64,000 bases of DNA from Dickeya zeae NCPPB 2538. GTDB taxonomy: Bacteria; Pseudomonadota; Gammaproteobacteria; Enterobacterales; Enterobacteriaceae. The notes beneath the pieces were generated by a model. The model worked only from the letters and a program-made list of their open reading frames with translations. It was not told the DNA's origin and did not search any database. The translations under genes were made by a program, and so were the position numbers. Positions 50,974 to 60,799 of the stretch are shown here, one piece after another; position 1 is the first letter of the stretch, and each line of letters starts with the position of its first letter. The stretch lies in assembly GCF_000406165.1 (NCBI RefSeq), contig NZ_CM001977.1, positions 2,927,064 to 2,991,063 of the forward strand, given 5' to 3'.

Positions 50974-51747
50974 TTATTTTAGCGCACCAGACAGGAACTG
51001 CTGTAAACGAGGGCTTTGCGGGTTGCCGAATACCGCATCCGGCGGGCCTTCTTCTTCCACGACGCCCTGATGCAGGAAAATCACGTGGCTCGACACATGC
51101 CGGGCAAACTCCATTTCATGGGTCACCACCACCATGGTTTTGCCCTCTTCCGCCAGTTGCTGCATGATACGCAGCACCTCGCCCACCAGCTCAGGGTCCA
51201 GCGCGGAAGTCGGCTCATCAAACAGTAACACTTCCGGCTCCATCGCTAGTGCGCGGGCAATGGAAACACGCTGCTGTTGACCACCAGACAAATCAGAAGG
51301 GTACTTCTCCTGTGACGCCCCGGTGATCCCCACCTTATTCAGGTAGAACTCCGCGCGTTTACGGGCTTCCGCCTTACTCAGCCCCAGCACCTGTACCGGC
51401 GCTTCCATGACGTTTTCCAGCGCTGTCATGAAGCTCCACAAGTTGAAATGCTGAAACACCATCGTCAACCGGGTACGCAGCAGTTGTAGCTGCTTTTTGT
51501 CAAAGACCTTGAGCTGACCGTCTTTGTCCCGCACCATGTGAATTTCCTGTCCATTCACATGGATAGACCCTTCGCACGGTTTTTCCAGAAAGTTGATACA
51601 CCGTAATAAGGTGCTCTTCCCCGACCCCGATGATCCAATAATCGAAATAACGTCCCCGGCTTTAGCCTCTAATGAAATGCCTTTCAGCACCTCATGCTGA
51701 CCATAACGCTTACGCAATTCCGTCACCATCAGCTTATTATTCTGCAT
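50974..51747 (-). CDS. hisP: Histidine/lysine/arginine/ornithine ABC transporter ATPase HisP
   Basis: The ATPase of the basic amino acid importer, 257 residues. Walker [11 protein letters not shown]-loop in MVFQHFNLW, signature LSGGQQQR, Walker [13 protein letters not shown] and H-loop VVTHE are all intact. It energises HisQM at the cytoplasmic face. It is the last gene of the set, 38 bases after hisM. It follows the Salmonella/E. coli HisP sequence closely. Confidence 0.97.
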   Translation of the reverse strand: MQNNKLMVTELRKRYGQHEVLKGISLEAKAGDVISIIGSSGSGKSTLLRCINFLEKPCEGSIHVNGQEIHMVRDKDGQLKVFDKKQLQLLRTRLTMVFQHFNLWSFMTALENVMEAPVQVLGLSKAEARKRAEFYLNKVGITGASQEKYPSDLSGGQQQRVSIARALAMEPEVLLFDEPTSALDPELVGEVLRIMQQLAEEGKTMVVVTHEMEFARHVSSHVIFLHQGVVEEEGPPDAVFGNPQSPRLQQFLSGALK

Positions 51748-51785
51748 GCTTTATCTGTTCCTGCACTATTTCATGGAATGAACGG

Positions 51786-52502
51786 TTAATGGGATGAACG
51801 GGTGTGAAGATGCCGTAACCAGCGGCGTTCGGCCTTCCTGAACAACGCAATCAGTACGAACGATATCGCCAGGTACATCACCCCTGCAATGCCAAAGGCG
51901 TAAAACGGTTGATAGGTGGCGGCATTGATATCGCGCGCTACTTTCAGCAAGTCCGGCACCGTGACGGTAAAGGCCAGCGCAGTAGAATGCAGCATCAGGA
52001 TCACTTCGTTGCTGTAAGCCGGTAAGGCGATGCGCAACGCACCCGGCAAAATGATGCAGCGATACTGTTTGAAACGCGAAAAGCCATAGGCGCGTGCCGC
52101 TTCGATTTCACCGTGCGGCACCGAGCGAATAGCACCGGCAAAAATCTCCGTGGTATAGGCACAGGTGTTGAGCGCCAGCGCCAGAATAGCGCAATTCAGA
52201 CCACTACGAAAAAAGGCGTTCAGCAAATCGGTACCGCGCACAATCTCCAGGCTGTACACGCCAGAATAAAACACCAGCAGTTGTACGTAGAGCGGTGTAC
52301 CGCGAAACACGTAGGTAAAAACCCATACCGGCAACCAGTAACGACGACGCGGCGAAACGCGGGCCACCGCCAACGGAACCGCCATCAGCCCCCCGATGGT
52401 TACCGAGATAATCAGCAGCCACAGTGTCATCGCCAGCCCGGTAAGGCGATAGCCGTCGCTCCACAGCAGTGCCTGCCAATATTGTTGTAGAATCTCACTC
52501 AT
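51786..52502 (-). CDS. hisM: Basic amino acid ABC permease HisM
   Basis: A membrane permease of 238 residues with five or six helices, partner of HisQ. The EAA loop is EIEAARAYGFSRFKQYRCIILPGALRIALPAY, where HisP docks. The start MSEILQQYWQALLWSDG matches the family, and overlaps the hisQ end by 8 bases, so the two permeases are coupled. Confidence 0.96.
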   Translation of the reverse strand: MSEILQQYWQALLWSDGYRLTGLAMTLWLLIISVTIGGLMAVPLAVARVSPRRRYWLPVWVFTYVFRGTPLYVQLLVFYSGVYSLEIVRGTDLLNAFFRSGLNCAILALALNTCAYTTEIFAGAIRSVPHGEIEAARAYGFSRFKQYRCIILPGALRIALPAYSNEVILMLHSTALAFTVTVPDLLKVARDINAATYQPFYAFGIAGVMYLAISFVLIALFRKAERRWLRHLHTRSSH

Positions 52503-53184
52503 AATTTACTTTCCGGACTCCCTGCGAGTAGCGTTTTTCCAGCCACCACAGCACCCCGTTGGAAAGGGTGGTAAAAATCAGATACAGCACACCGGCAACA
52601 ATGGCGAAAAAGAACGGATGGTGCGTACCTTTCCCCGCCAATTGCGTTGCTTTGATCACATCGCTCAGCCCCAGCAGCGACACCAGCGCCGTCGCTTTCA
52701 GGATAACCTGCCAGTTGTTGCCGATGCCCGGCAGCGCAAATCGCATCATCGACGGAAACATAATGCGGCGAAACACCTTCATCGGAGTAAAGCCAAACGC
52801 AACAGCCGCTTCAATCTGGCCACGCGGCACTGCCAGATAGGCACCACGGAAGGTTTCAGTGAAGTACGCGCCGTAGATGAATCCCACCGTAATAATCCCG
52901 GCACCCATCGGATCGATGTCGATTTGATCCACGCCCAGCGTTTCGGTGATGCTGTTAAGCACCATCTGCAACCCATAAAAAATCAGCAGCATCAGCACCA
53001 GGTCTGGTACGCCGCGAATCAGGGTGGTATAGCCAGAAAAAAAGCCGGACAACAGTCGACTGGATGAGAGCTTCCCCGCCGCGCCCACCAGACCAATCAG
53101 CAGTGACAGCACCAGTGAGCACAACGCCAGTTGCAGCGTCATGCGCGCGCCATCCATGATTAACTCGGAATAGCCATAAAGCAT
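52495..53184 (-). CDS. hisQ: Basic amino acid ABC permease HisQ
   Basis: The second permease subunit, 229 residues. The EAA loop reads QIEAAVAFGFTPMKVFRRIMFPSMMRFALPGIG. About five membrane helices are visible, starting with GARMTLQLALCSLVLSLLIGLVGA. It starts at 53184, 68 bases after the binding-protein gene, in the usual J-Q-M-P order. Confidence 0.96.
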   Translation of the reverse strand: MLYGYSELIMDGARMTLQLALCSLVLSLLIGLVGAAGKLSSSRLLSGFFSGYTTLIRGVPDLVLMLLIFYGLQMVLNSITETLGVDQIDIDPMGAGIITVGFIYGAYFTETFRGAYLAVPRGQIEAAVAFGFTPMKVFRRIMFPSMMRFALPGIGNNWQVILKATALVSLLGLSDVIKATQLAGKGTHHPFFFAIVAGVLYLIFTTLSNGVLWWLEKRYSQGVRKVNYE

Positions 53185-53252
53185 TACATCAATCCGCTCA
53201 GAAAAGACATGCCACTGCCCGCACCGGGCAGGCAGTGGTTAATCAGGAAGGC

Positions 53253-54032
53253 TTAATCACCGTACACGTTGAAGTCAAAGTACTTCTTCGCCAGTTTGTC
53301 GTAGGTACCGTCTTTACGCATATCAGCAAACGCTTTATCCAGCGCCACTTTCAGATCGGTTTCGTCCTTACGCAGCCCCATACCAGTACCAACGCCAAAC
53401 AGTTTGTCGTCTTTCACCGCCGGGCCAGCAAACGCATAATCTTTACCCGCCGCCTGCTTGAGGAAACCTTCGCTGCCCGCCACTTCATCCTGGAAGGCTG
53501 CATCGATGCGCCCGGAAGTCAGGTCGGCATAGATCAGATCCTGGTTCTGGTAGGCCACCACATCCACCCCTTTCGGCTGCCAGTACTGGTTTGCGTAAGC
53601 CTCCTGCGTGGATGCCTGCAATACGCCGACACGTTTACCCTTCAGTGCGTCCAATGTCGGCACAATCGGCGAGCCTTTTTTCGCGATCAGGCGAGCATTC
53701 GCGGCGTACAGCTTGTCGGTGAACGCAATTTCCTGCTGACGTTTTTCAGTGATAGAGAGGGAGGAGATGATAGCGTCGATCTTTTTCGCTTTCAGTGATG
53801 GGATCAACGCGTCGAAATCACTTTCCACGAAGGTGCAATTGGCCTTAATGCGTTGGCACAAGTCTTTTGCCAGGTCGATATCAAACCCAACCAGTTGGCC
53901 GCTGGCATCCTTGGATTCGAACGGCGCATACGTCGGGTCGGTACCAATCTTGATATTTTTCGGAACCTCGGCGAACGCACTGCCTGCCGCGAATACCAGT
54001 GCAAGGGGCAAAAGTTTCAACATTTTTTTCAT
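53253..54032 (-). CDS. hisJ: Periplasmic basic amino acid-binding protein HisJ/ArgT
   Basis: The solute-binding protein feeding HisQMP; 259 residues with a cleaved Sec signal ending AFA at 19-21. The mature sequence keeps Tyr14, Asp11 and the [21 protein letters not shown] block. At mature position 52 it has Phe (ESDFDALIP), as in ArgT/LAO, where HisJ has Leu. E. coli and Salmonella carry both argT and hisJ; only this one gene is present, and it mixes features of both. Its sigma-54-like promoter is also argT-like. It may bind lysine, arginine, ornithine and histidine. The symbol is by position. Confidence 0.93.
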   Translation of the reverse strand: MKKMLKLLPLALVFAAGSAFAEVPKNIKIGTDPTYAPFESKDASGQLVGFDIDLAKDLCQRIKANCTFVESDFDALIPSLKAKKIDAIISSLSITEKRQQEIAFTDKLYAANARLIAKKGSPIVPTLDALKGKRVGVLQASTQEAYANQYWQPKGVDVVAYQNQDLIYADLTSGRIDAAFQDEVAGSEGFLKQAAGKDYAFAGPAVKDDKLFGVGTGMGLRKDETDLKVALDKAFADMRKDGTYDKLAKKYFDFNVYGD

Positions 54033-54149
54033 TGCATTACCCTTATTTTATGATTGTCTATGCCTAAGTGATGTTGACTGCGAACGCAAAACCGTTGTGA
54101 TGAATACGTTTGCTGTGTGCATTAATTTATGTGCTGTTTGGCAAAATAT

Positions 54150-54165
54150 AGCAAATTTTATGCCA
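54150..54165 (-). promoter_or_regulatory. Sigma-54 promoter upstream of hisJ
   Basis: On the minus strand it reads TGGCATAAAATTTGCT. This fits TGGCACGnnnnTTGCW at all but two positions, with GG and GC at the required spacing. The start of transcription would be near 54139, giving a leader of about 107 bases. It matches the nitrogen-controlled argT promoter type. Confidence 0.65.
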
Positions 54166-54291
54166 TAAAAAATATGCCACTCTGCATAAAGTCAGCCCCC
54201 GTGATCATGACAATCACATCAATATAATCAATAAATTATCCTGGTATCAGCGACAGAGGGAGAGGATGGCGCAACACGGCCCCGCATGATG

Positions 54292-54308
54292 CGCACAACA
54301 ATGGTGCA
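54292..54308. promoter_or_regulatory. NtrC-like site 1
   Basis: CGCACAACAATGGTGCA matches the NtrC dyad TGCAC-N6-GGTGCA with one mismatch at the first base. It lies about 160 bases upstream of the predicted sigma-54 start, as expected for an enhancer site. Confidence 0.5.
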
Positions 54309-54332
54309 ACAATGTGCACCATAAAAACAATA

Positions 54333-54349
54333 TGCATCAAAATAGTGCA
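54333..54349. promoter_or_regulatory. NtrC-like site 2
   Basis: TGCATCAAAATAGTGCA fits TGCAC-N6-GGTGCA with two mismatches. It is 41 bases from site 1, close to four helical turns, which would suit cooperative NtrC binding. The spacing is suggestive only. Confidence 0.4.
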
Positions 54350-54417
54350 ATTCATGACACTATCGTCAGGCAGCCTGACGCGATAATCGCGCCGCGAAGG
54401 GATATCACATGAGAGGC

Positions 54418-54987
54418 TTACGCGCCCTGCCAGCGTGTAAAGAGCTCTTGCGGCAATTCGATATCAAATTGATCAAGTACCCGATTAACGGTCTGATCGA
54501 CGATATCTTGCACAGTTTGTGGGCGATGGTAAAACGCAGGCACCGGCGGCATGATGACCGCCCCCATTTCTGCAGCAGCATTCATCAACCGCAAATGGCC
54601 GATATGAAGTGGCGTTTCCCGCACACACAACACCAGCGGGCGGCGCTCTTTCAGCACCACGTCAGCCGCACGAGTCAGCAAGCTATCGGTATAGCTGTGG
54701 GTAATCCCAGATAGCGTTTTGATAGAACACGGCAGAATCACCATCCCTGCGGTTTTAAACGAACCGGATGAAATGCTGGCGGCAATATCACGGGAATCAT
54801 GCACCACATCAGCCAGCGACTGGACATCGCGCACGGTTAGATCGCTTTCCAACGCCAGTGTTTGTCGGGCTGCCGGGCTCATCACCAAATGGGTTTCAAC
54901 CCCAGTTACCGGTTGCAGCACCTGCAACAACCGCACCCCATATATCACGCCGCTGGCGCCAGAAATACCGACAATCAGTCGTTTCAT
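54418..54987 (-). CDS. ubiX: Flavin prenyltransferase UbiX
   Basis: Makes prenylated FMN, the cofactor for UbiD decarboxylase in ubiquinone synthesis. The product has 189 residues of the flavoprotein fold, starting MKRLIVGISGASGVIYGVRL, with the FMN-binding GISGASG and the dimethylallyl phosphate site around SSGSFKT and later VLKERRPLVLCVRETPL. An upstream 13-codon extension is dropped because family members begin at MKRLIVG. It is next to purF, in the same direction, as in E. coli. Confidence 0.96.
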   Translation of the reverse strand: MKRLIVGISGASGVIYGVRLLQVLQPVTGVETHLVMSPAARQTLALESDLTVRDVQSLADVVHDSRDIAASISSGSFKTAGMVILPCSIKTLSGITHSYTDSLLTRAADVVLKERRPLVLCVRETPLHIGHLRLMNAAAEMGAVIMPPVPAFYHRPQTVQDIVDQTVNRVLDQFDIELPQELFTRWQGA

Positions 54988-55080
54988 TTTCACCTCACGG
55001 GCCACCGCCGCAGCGGCGGTACTCACAACTTGTGCGCTGACTTTGCCGCATCACCTACAGATTGGCAAGAATAACAGCGA

Positions 55081-55103
55081 CAAAAAAGGGAGCTTGCGCT
55101 CCC
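55081..55103 (-). terminator. Intrinsic terminator after purF
   Basis: On the minus strand GGGAGC pairs with GCTCCC (55088-55093 with 55098-55103) around GCAA, followed by six T. It lies 32 bases after the purF stop and before ubiX. Confidence 0.88.
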
Positions 55104-55134
55104 TGTATTGTTATCGGTCGATAGCTGATGATGC

Positions 55135-56652
55135 TTAACCTTCGTTGTGCAGTTCCAGGTCTTCGACTTCATTCTGGCTACGCATCGCTTTGGCATCGTC
55201 ATTGCGCAACGCTTCCAGATAGTCGAGATAATCCTGATTCACATCTTTGGTGACATACACACCGTTGAACACTGAACATTCAAACTGGACGATTTCCGGA
55301 TTATCTTCCCGCACCGCTTCGATCAAATCGGTCAGGTCCTGGAAAATCAGGGCATCGGCACCAATAATCTTACGGATTTCTTCCACTTCACGGCCGTGGG
55401 CAATCAGCTCGTTCACGCTTGGCATATCAATGCCGTACACATTCGGGAAGCGAATTTCCGGTGCGGCGGACGCCAGATAAACCCGGCGAGCGCCCGCTTC
55501 ACGCGCCATCTCAACAATCTGCTGAGAGGTGGTGCCGCGCACGATAGAGTCATCCACCAGCAGGACGTTTTTACCGCGGAATTCTGCCCGGTTAGCGTTC
55601 AGCTTACGGCGCACGGATTTAATGCGGGTTTGCTGCCCCGGCATGATGAAGGTACGGCCGACATAGCGGTTTTTCACAAACCCCTGGCGGTACGGTTTAT
55701 TGATGATACGAGCGATTTCCAACGCGATATCGCAAGAGGTCTCGGGAATCGGAATCACAACATCGATATCCAGTTCTTCCCACTGGCGGGCAATTTTCTC
55801 ACCCAGCTTCTGCCCCATCCGCACACGTGCGCTGTAGACTGAAATTTTGTCGATGAAGGAGTCAGGACGCGCGAAATAGACATACTCGAACAGGCACGGG
55901 TGGCTTTTCGGATTTTCCGCACACTGGCGGGTAAACAGCTGACCGTTTTCGGTAATGTATACCGCCTCGCCCGGTGCCACATCACGCAGAAATTCAAAGC
56001 CCAGCGTATCCAGCGCGACACTCTCTGACGCCACGATATACTCGTTACGCCCATCTTCCAGCTCACGCTTGCCGATCACCAGCGGACGAATACCGTTTGG
56101 ATCACGGAACGCCACCATGCCGTGGCCGATAATCATGCCAATGCAGGCGTAAGCGCCACGAATCTGCTGATGCACGGCTGCCACCGCTGCAAAAATGTTA
56201 TCCGCTTCCAGCGGATAGTGCTGAAAACGGTCCAGCTCTTTGGCAAAGACGTTCAGCAGAATTTCGGAGTCCGACGTGGTATTGACGTGACGACGGCCTT
56301 CTTCAAACAGCTTTTGACGCAGTTCATGGGCGTTGGTCAGATTGCCGTTGTGGGCCAGCGTAATTCCGAACGGAGAGTTGACATAGAAAGGCTGGGCCTC
56401 TGAGGCGCTGGAGCTGCCCGCGGTGGGATAGCGCACGTGGCCGATCCCCATATTGCCCTGCAACCGTTGCATGTGCCGGGCTTCAAACACATCCTTCACC
56501 AGACCGTTTGCTTTTCGCAGGCGAAAGCAATTGGTCTCATTAATGGTGACGATGCCTGCGGCATCCTGCCCACGGTGCTGTAACACCGTTAACGCGTCAT
56601 AAATCGACTGGTTGACCGGTGTAAAACCGGCGATACCGACAATACCGCACAT
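55135..56652 (-). CDS. purF: Amidophosphoribosyltransferase PurF
   Basis: Catalyses the first committed step of purine synthesis, PRPP plus glutamine to phosphoribosylamine. The 505-residue product starts MCGIVGIAG; Cys2 becomes the N-terminal nucleophile. The class II glutaminase domain runs to about 235, with [11 protein letters not shown]. The PRTase domain carries the PRPP loop [13 protein letters not shown]. It is probably translated from a cvpA-purF message, 30 bases after cvpA, under PurR control. Confidence 0.98.
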   Translation of the reverse strand: MCGIVGIAGFTPVNQSIYDALTVLQHRGQDAAGIVTINETNCFRLRKANGLVKDVFEARHMQRLQGNMGIGHVRYPTAGSSSASEAQPFYVNSPFGITLAHNGNLTNAHELRQKLFEEGRRHVNTTSDSEILLNVFAKELDRFQHYPLEADNIFAAVAAVHQQIRGAYACIGMIIGHGMVAFRDPNGIRPLVIGKRELEDGRNEYIVASESVALDTLGFEFLRDVAPGEAVYITENGQLFTRQCAENPKSHPCLFEYVYFARPDSFIDKISVYSARVRMGQKLGEKIARQWEELDIDVVIPIPETSCDIALEIARIINKPYRQGFVKNRYVGRTFIMPGQQTRIKSVRRKLNANRAEFRGKNVLLVDDSIVRGTTSQQIVEMAREAGARRVYLASAAPEIRFPNVYGIDMPSVNELIAHGREVEEIRKIIGADALIFQDLTDLIEAVREDNPEIVQFECSVFNGVYVTKDVNQDYLDYLEALRNDDAKAMRSQNEVEDLELHNEG

Positions 56653-56682
56653 GTGGTCTTTTCCTCATCAGCGCTACCGCGG

Positions 56683-57174
56683 CTAGATATGCCGCGGCAA
56701 GAAACTCGACGTGCTTTGCAGGTAGTCAAAAAACCACCTGATGATATAACTGAATTGCGGGATCAAATGGGACTGCTTCCAGTCAGCACTCTGTGAAAAA
56801 CCGGTGAAGGTATCGAGAAAAAACAGTAACGCAGAGACTATCAACACACCCCGTAAGGCACCAAAGCAAATCCCCAGTACCCGGTCAGTGCCCGATAATC
56901 CGGTGCGTTCAACCAACGAACCGATCACATAATTGACGATAGCACCCACAATCAACGTCGCAATAAACAGAATGGCAATAGCGATACCGTTGCGCACCAG
57001 CTCATCAGTAAACCGCGTGAAATAGACCGCGAGATAGGCATAGTAGTGGCTGGCGATAAAGAACGCCGCCCCCCAGGTCACCAGCGACAGCGCTTCACGT
57101 ACAAACCCCCGGATGAGACTGACCAGAGCCGAGAATGCGACAATACCGATAATGACGTAATCAACCCAAACCAT
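56683..57174 (-). CDS. cvpA: CvpA, colicin V production membrane protein
   Basis: A four-helix inner-membrane protein of 163 residues, needed for envelope homeostasis and colicin V production in E. coli. It opens [31 protein letters not shown], the family signature. Helices lie near 5-20, 30-50, 65-88 and 102-122. It stands first in the cvpA-purF unit with a PurR operator upstream. Confidence 0.96.
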   Translation of the reverse strand: MVWVDYVIIGIVAFSALVSLIRGFVREALSLVTWGAAFFIASHYYAYLAVYFTRFTDELVRNGIAIAILFIATLIVGAIVNYVIGSLVERTGLSGTDRVLGICFGALRGVLIVSALLFFLDTFTGFSQSADWKQSHLIPQFSYIIRWFFDYLQSTSSFLPRHI

Positions 57175-57245
57175 GAACTATCCTAATTATGAACGATGAC
57201 AATCATAGCGCCGCTCATCCTGTTCGCGGCGCATTCTAACAGAAA

Positions 57246-57261
57246 AAGAAAACGTTTGCGT
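57246..57261. promoter_or_regulatory. PurR operator of cvpA-purF
   Basis: On the minus strand it reads ACGCAAACGTTTTCTT, which to my recollection is the E. coli cvpA-purF operator. It fits the PUR box consensus and lies 72 bases upstream of the cvpA start. It predicts repression by PurR with hypoxanthine or guanine. Confidence 0.85.
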
Positions 57262-57437
57262 AGCGTATTTCCTGCCGATTTTTTCGATAGGCGAAGAAAT
57301 TAAAAAAACCGCCTGTCGCCCGACAAATAGCGCCTGTTGTTCGCTACCCGCCGTCTTGCTTCGTCCCACAAAACACAAGGGGCAAGGTCGCTACGCTCCC
57401 CTACCCCTCAATGTACTGTAACTGACGGTCGGCCGAC

Positions 57438-58321
57438 TCAGCGCGCGCTGTACGACCGAACCTGCCCGCTCAACCCGCTCAGTTGCTGCAAGTCTCCCAA
57501 TGCTGACTGCAGTTTCTGCTTCGATGCATCCGGCCCGACGTAGATACGGGTAATCTGCCCGGCTACCGGTGCCGATGGCACGGTATAGGCGCGATATCCC
57601 GACAAACGCAGCTTCGCGACAATCTCATTAACCTTATCAGCGTTCTTCAATGCACCTAACTGCACCACAAAAGCCTGACCTGCCGGAGCCTGCTCCTGCG
57701 ATGCCGCTTTAGCGTCCGCCGGCTTGTTTTCTGTCGATCGGTTTTCTGTTGATCGAGTGTCGGTTTTAGCCTCCGCCACCGGTTTTTCGCTCGGCTTGCT
57801 GTCAGATGACTTGTTATCAGCCGTTTTGCTTTCTGCCGTTTTGCTTTCTGCTGTTTTCACGTCGGGCTTAGGCCGGGTGTCCGCTTTCGTTTCCGGCTTT
57901 TTCGGTTCCGGTTTCGCTGGCTGCGCTTTCATCGCGGGTGGAGCCAGTTGCTGCACTGGCTGACGCGGTTCTGTCACCAGCGGGGCGACAGGCGTCGCCG
58001 GATGGGCAGACGACGGCGATGCCCCACGGCGCTCCGGTACAGCGGGTGCCGGGGTCGGCTCAGGTACCGTGTCGGCATCAGCGTTATTTTTGTTTTGCAT
58101 TGCGGCTTCAGCGCCTTCAGGCGGCTGGGCAGGCAACGACTGATTGACCGGCGGCATCGACTCCGCCTCCAGCGTATCGCCCGGCTTGGGAACCAGTGGG
58201 ATGGCGGCAAACTCGTCTTCGTAATGCTTTTTTTGCCATCCAACAGCCCGGGCAGCACGATAACACCCAGCGCCACCAGCACAACGGTTCCCACCAGGCG
58301 ATTCTGAAACTTACTCGCCAT
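57438..58321 (-). CDS. dedD: DedD SPOR-domain division protein, frame broken at a 7-A run
   Basis: DedD is an inner-membrane cell-division protein with a periplasmic SPOR domain. The start reads MASKFQNRLVGTVVLVALGVIVLPGLLDG with the membrane helix, then the frame breaks at seven A (T at 58228-58234). Reading one base back restores KKHYEDEFAAIPLVPKPGD, as in E. coli, and the C-terminal part runs on to 57438. It has a Lys/Thr/Ser/Glu repeat region and then the SPOR domain (FVVQLGALKNADKVNEIVAKL). The restored product would be about 294 residues, longer than E. coli. It may be a sequencing error, a real mutation, or slippage. The start overlaps the folC end by 11 bases. Confidence 0.85.
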
Positions 58322-59579
58322 GCATTCCGCTCCCGTCCAACGCTTCCATCACATGCGCGACAGTATGGAAAGAACCACAAACAATCACCACATCATTTTC
58401 TCCGGCGTCCTGCATCGCCTGCCGCCAGGCTGTCGCCACATCCGAATACCGGGTACAAAGCGCCAGATGCTCAGCCAACTGATCGGCACTGGCTCCGCGC
58501 GGGCCTTCCAGCGGCGCGCAGTACCACACATCAACCTGCGGCTTAAGATGCGCCAGCGTACCGGGAATATCTTTATCGGCCAGCATACCGACCACCGCCC
58601 GTACCTGACCGGTACGCGGCAAATCAGCCAGCCGGGCAGCCAGATAAGCGGCTGCATGAGGATTATGCGCGACATCCAGAATCAACAACGGTTTTTCGCT
58701 CACAATCTGGAAACGGCCCGGTAGCTGCGCCTGACGCAACCCCTGGCAAATCACATCAACACTCAGTGTGATATCAGAGATCTGCAACGCTGCCAGCGCG
58801 GTGGCTGCATTGGCCAACGGCACGGAGGGGATAGGCAGCGCCTCATAGCACACGTCACCGCTCTGCCAACGCCAGCCGTCATCCTGCAATGAGAACTGCC
58901 AATCCACACCACGGCGAAACAGTCGGGCACCTTTTTCCTGCGCAACGGCGGCGATAGATACCGGCATGTCCGGCTCACCCACCACTGCCGGTCGGTTACC
59001 ACGGAATATCCCCGCTTTTTCCCGACCAATGCTGTCCCTGTCGTTACCCAGCCAGTCGGTGTGATCGAGCGCGATGCTGGTTACCACCGCGACATCAGCA
59101 TCCACAATGTTGGTGGCATCCAGGCGACCACCCAGACCCACTTCCAGTATCACCACATCCAGTTGTGCCTGCTTAAACAGCCACAATGCCGCCAGCGTAC
59201 CGAATTCAAAATAGGTCAGCGACGTACCATCGCGACCGGCTTCGATCGCCGCAAAGGCTTCAGCATGCAGTGATTCTGCTAATTCCTGACCCTGAATGCG
59301 CACGCGCTCGGTGTAACGCAGCAAATGTGGCGAACTGTACACACCAACACGTAACCCGGCAGCGCTCAGAATGGATTCCAGCGTGCAGCAGGTTGTGCCT
59401 TTGCCGTTGGTTCCCGCCACGGTAAATACGCGGGGTGCAGGTTGTTGTAGCTGCAAGCGTTCCGCAACATGCCGGATGCGATCCAGACCCAGATCAATGG
59501 CCTGATTGTGCAGATGTTCAAGATAGTGAAGCCACGTGGCCAAAGGCGACGTGGCTTGAGGTGTCTGAAGATTGTCCAT
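58311..59579 (-). CDS. folC: Dihydrofolate synthase/folylpolyglutamate synthase FolC
   Basis: A bifunctional Mur-ligase-like enzyme that makes dihydrofolate and adds glutamates to folates; 422 residues. The ATP loop is GTNGKGTTC near residue 57. The glycine-rich LEVGLGGRLDATNI and DHTDWLG blocks line the active site, and HNPHAAAYLA is in the C-terminal domain. The start MDNLQTPQATSPLATWLHYL is family-like. It follows accD by 79 bases and its end overlaps dedD. Confidence 0.97.
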   Translation of the reverse strand: MDNLQTPQATSPLATWLHYLEHLHNQAIDLGLDRIRHVAERLQLQQPAPRVFTVAGTNGKGTTCCTLESILSAAGLRVGVYSSPHLLRYTERVRIQGQELAESLHAEAFAAIEAGRDGTSLTYFEFGTLAALWLFKQAQLDVVILEVGLGGRLDATNIVDADVAVVTSIALDHTDWLGNDRDSIGREKAGIFRGNRPAVVGEPDMPVSIAAVAQEKGARLFRRGVDWQFSLQDDGWRWQSGDVCYEALPIPSVPLANAATALAALQISDITLSVDVICQGLRQAQLPGRFQIVSEKPLLILDVAHNPHAAAYLAARLADLPRTGQVRAVVGMLADKDIPGTLAHLKPQVDVWYCAPLEGPRGASADQLAEHLALCTRYSDVATAWRQAMQDAGENDVVIVCGSFHTVAHVMEALDGSGMHGE

Positions 59580-59658
59580 GAGTCCCGTTCACTGACTTAC
59601 GGTTGATTACTGCCGGGAACACGGCAACAACGCCGCCCTGCTCCCGGTTCATCATTGA

Positions 59659-60570
59659 TTAGGCATCACTCTGTGATTCGTGCGAGGCGGACAACCGCAC
59701 CACAGCGGGTTCCTGCGGTTCCGGATGGTTAGTCAACCGGGACAGGATACTGGCCAGTTTATGGCGCATATCTGCACGACGAACGATCATGTCGATAGCG
59801 CCTTTTTCCAACAGGAATTCACTACGCTGGAAGCCCGGCGGCAGTTTTTCACGAACGGTCTGCTCAATAACACGCGGACCGGCAAAACCGATCAACGCTT
59901 TCGGCTCGGCGATATTCAGGTCGCCCAGCATCGCCAGACTGGCGGATACGCCACCCATGGTCGGGTCGGTCAGTACCGAAATATACGGCAAACCGCGCTC
60001 GCGCATTTTCGCCAGCGCCGCACTGGTTTTCGCCATCTGCATCAGCGACATCAGCGCTTCCTGCATACGGGCACCACCACTGGCGGAGAAGCAAACCAGC
60101 GGGCAGTTATCTTCCAGCGCTTGTTCTACGGCACGAACGAAGCGTGCACCTACCACCGACGCCATGGAACCGCCCATGAAAGAAAACTCGAACGATGCGG
60201 CAACCACCGGCATGTCGTACAAGGTCCCTTTCATCACCACCAGCGCGTCTTTTTCATCAGACTGTTTCTGCGCTGAAGCAATACGGTCTTTGTACTTCTT
60301 CGAGTCTCTGAACTTCAGGACGTCCTTGGGCTCCAGTTCGCTGCCCAGTTCGACCATACCTTCCTTGTCCAGAAACGCATGGAGACGAGCCCGGGCAGAT
60401 AACCGCATGTGGTGATCACATTTCGGGCACACTTCCAGATTACGTTCCAGCTCAGCGCGATAAAGCACCTGACCGCAACTGTCACATTTCGTCCAAACTC
60501 CCTCAGGAATATTCGCCTTACGGGTAGGTGTGACATTACTTTTATTGAGAATTCGTTCAATCCAGCTCAT
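59659..60570 (-). CDS. accD: Acetyl-CoA carboxylase carboxyltransferase subunit beta AccD
   Basis: With AccA it transfers CO2 from carboxybiotin to acetyl-CoA. The product has 303 residues. The N-terminal zinc ribbon has [23 protein letters not shown]. The crotonase-like core shows [22 protein letters not shown] and [21 protein letters not shown]. It agrees with E. coli AccD in length. It sits between dedA and folC as in E. coli; a 229-base gap to dedA probably holds its promoter. Confidence 0.98.
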   Translation of the reverse strand: MSWIERILNKSNVTPTRKANIPEGVWTKCDSCGQVLYRAELERNLEVCPKCDHHMRLSARARLHAFLDKEGMVELGSELEPKDVLKFRDSKKYKDRIASAQKQSDEKDALVVMKGTLYDMPVVAASFEFSFMGGSMASVVGARFVRAVEQALEDNCPLVCFSASGGARMQEALMSLMQMAKTSAALAKMRERGLPYISVLTDPTMGGVSASLAMLGDLNIAEPKALIGFAGPRVIEQTVREKLPPGFQRSEFLLEKGAIDMIVRRADMRHKLASILSRLTNHPEPQEPAVVRLSASHESQSDA

Positions 60571-60799
60571 TGATAACCTTTCTGCTTGAACCTGGCACCA
60601 GCCAGTACGCTGCTACACATTGCCCAATCCCTGGCAACGCCGCCGATAAAGCGATGTCCTATCCCGGCAAGCCGGGGCAAGACAGGGGTATTAAGGCTTG
60701 TTAATACAAACACAGCCGTAAATGCTGCTCATTAAACCATAACGATCCGGGCGTGTGGATAAAAAACTGGTCAAACCGGATGTTAAAATAATTTTCCAC

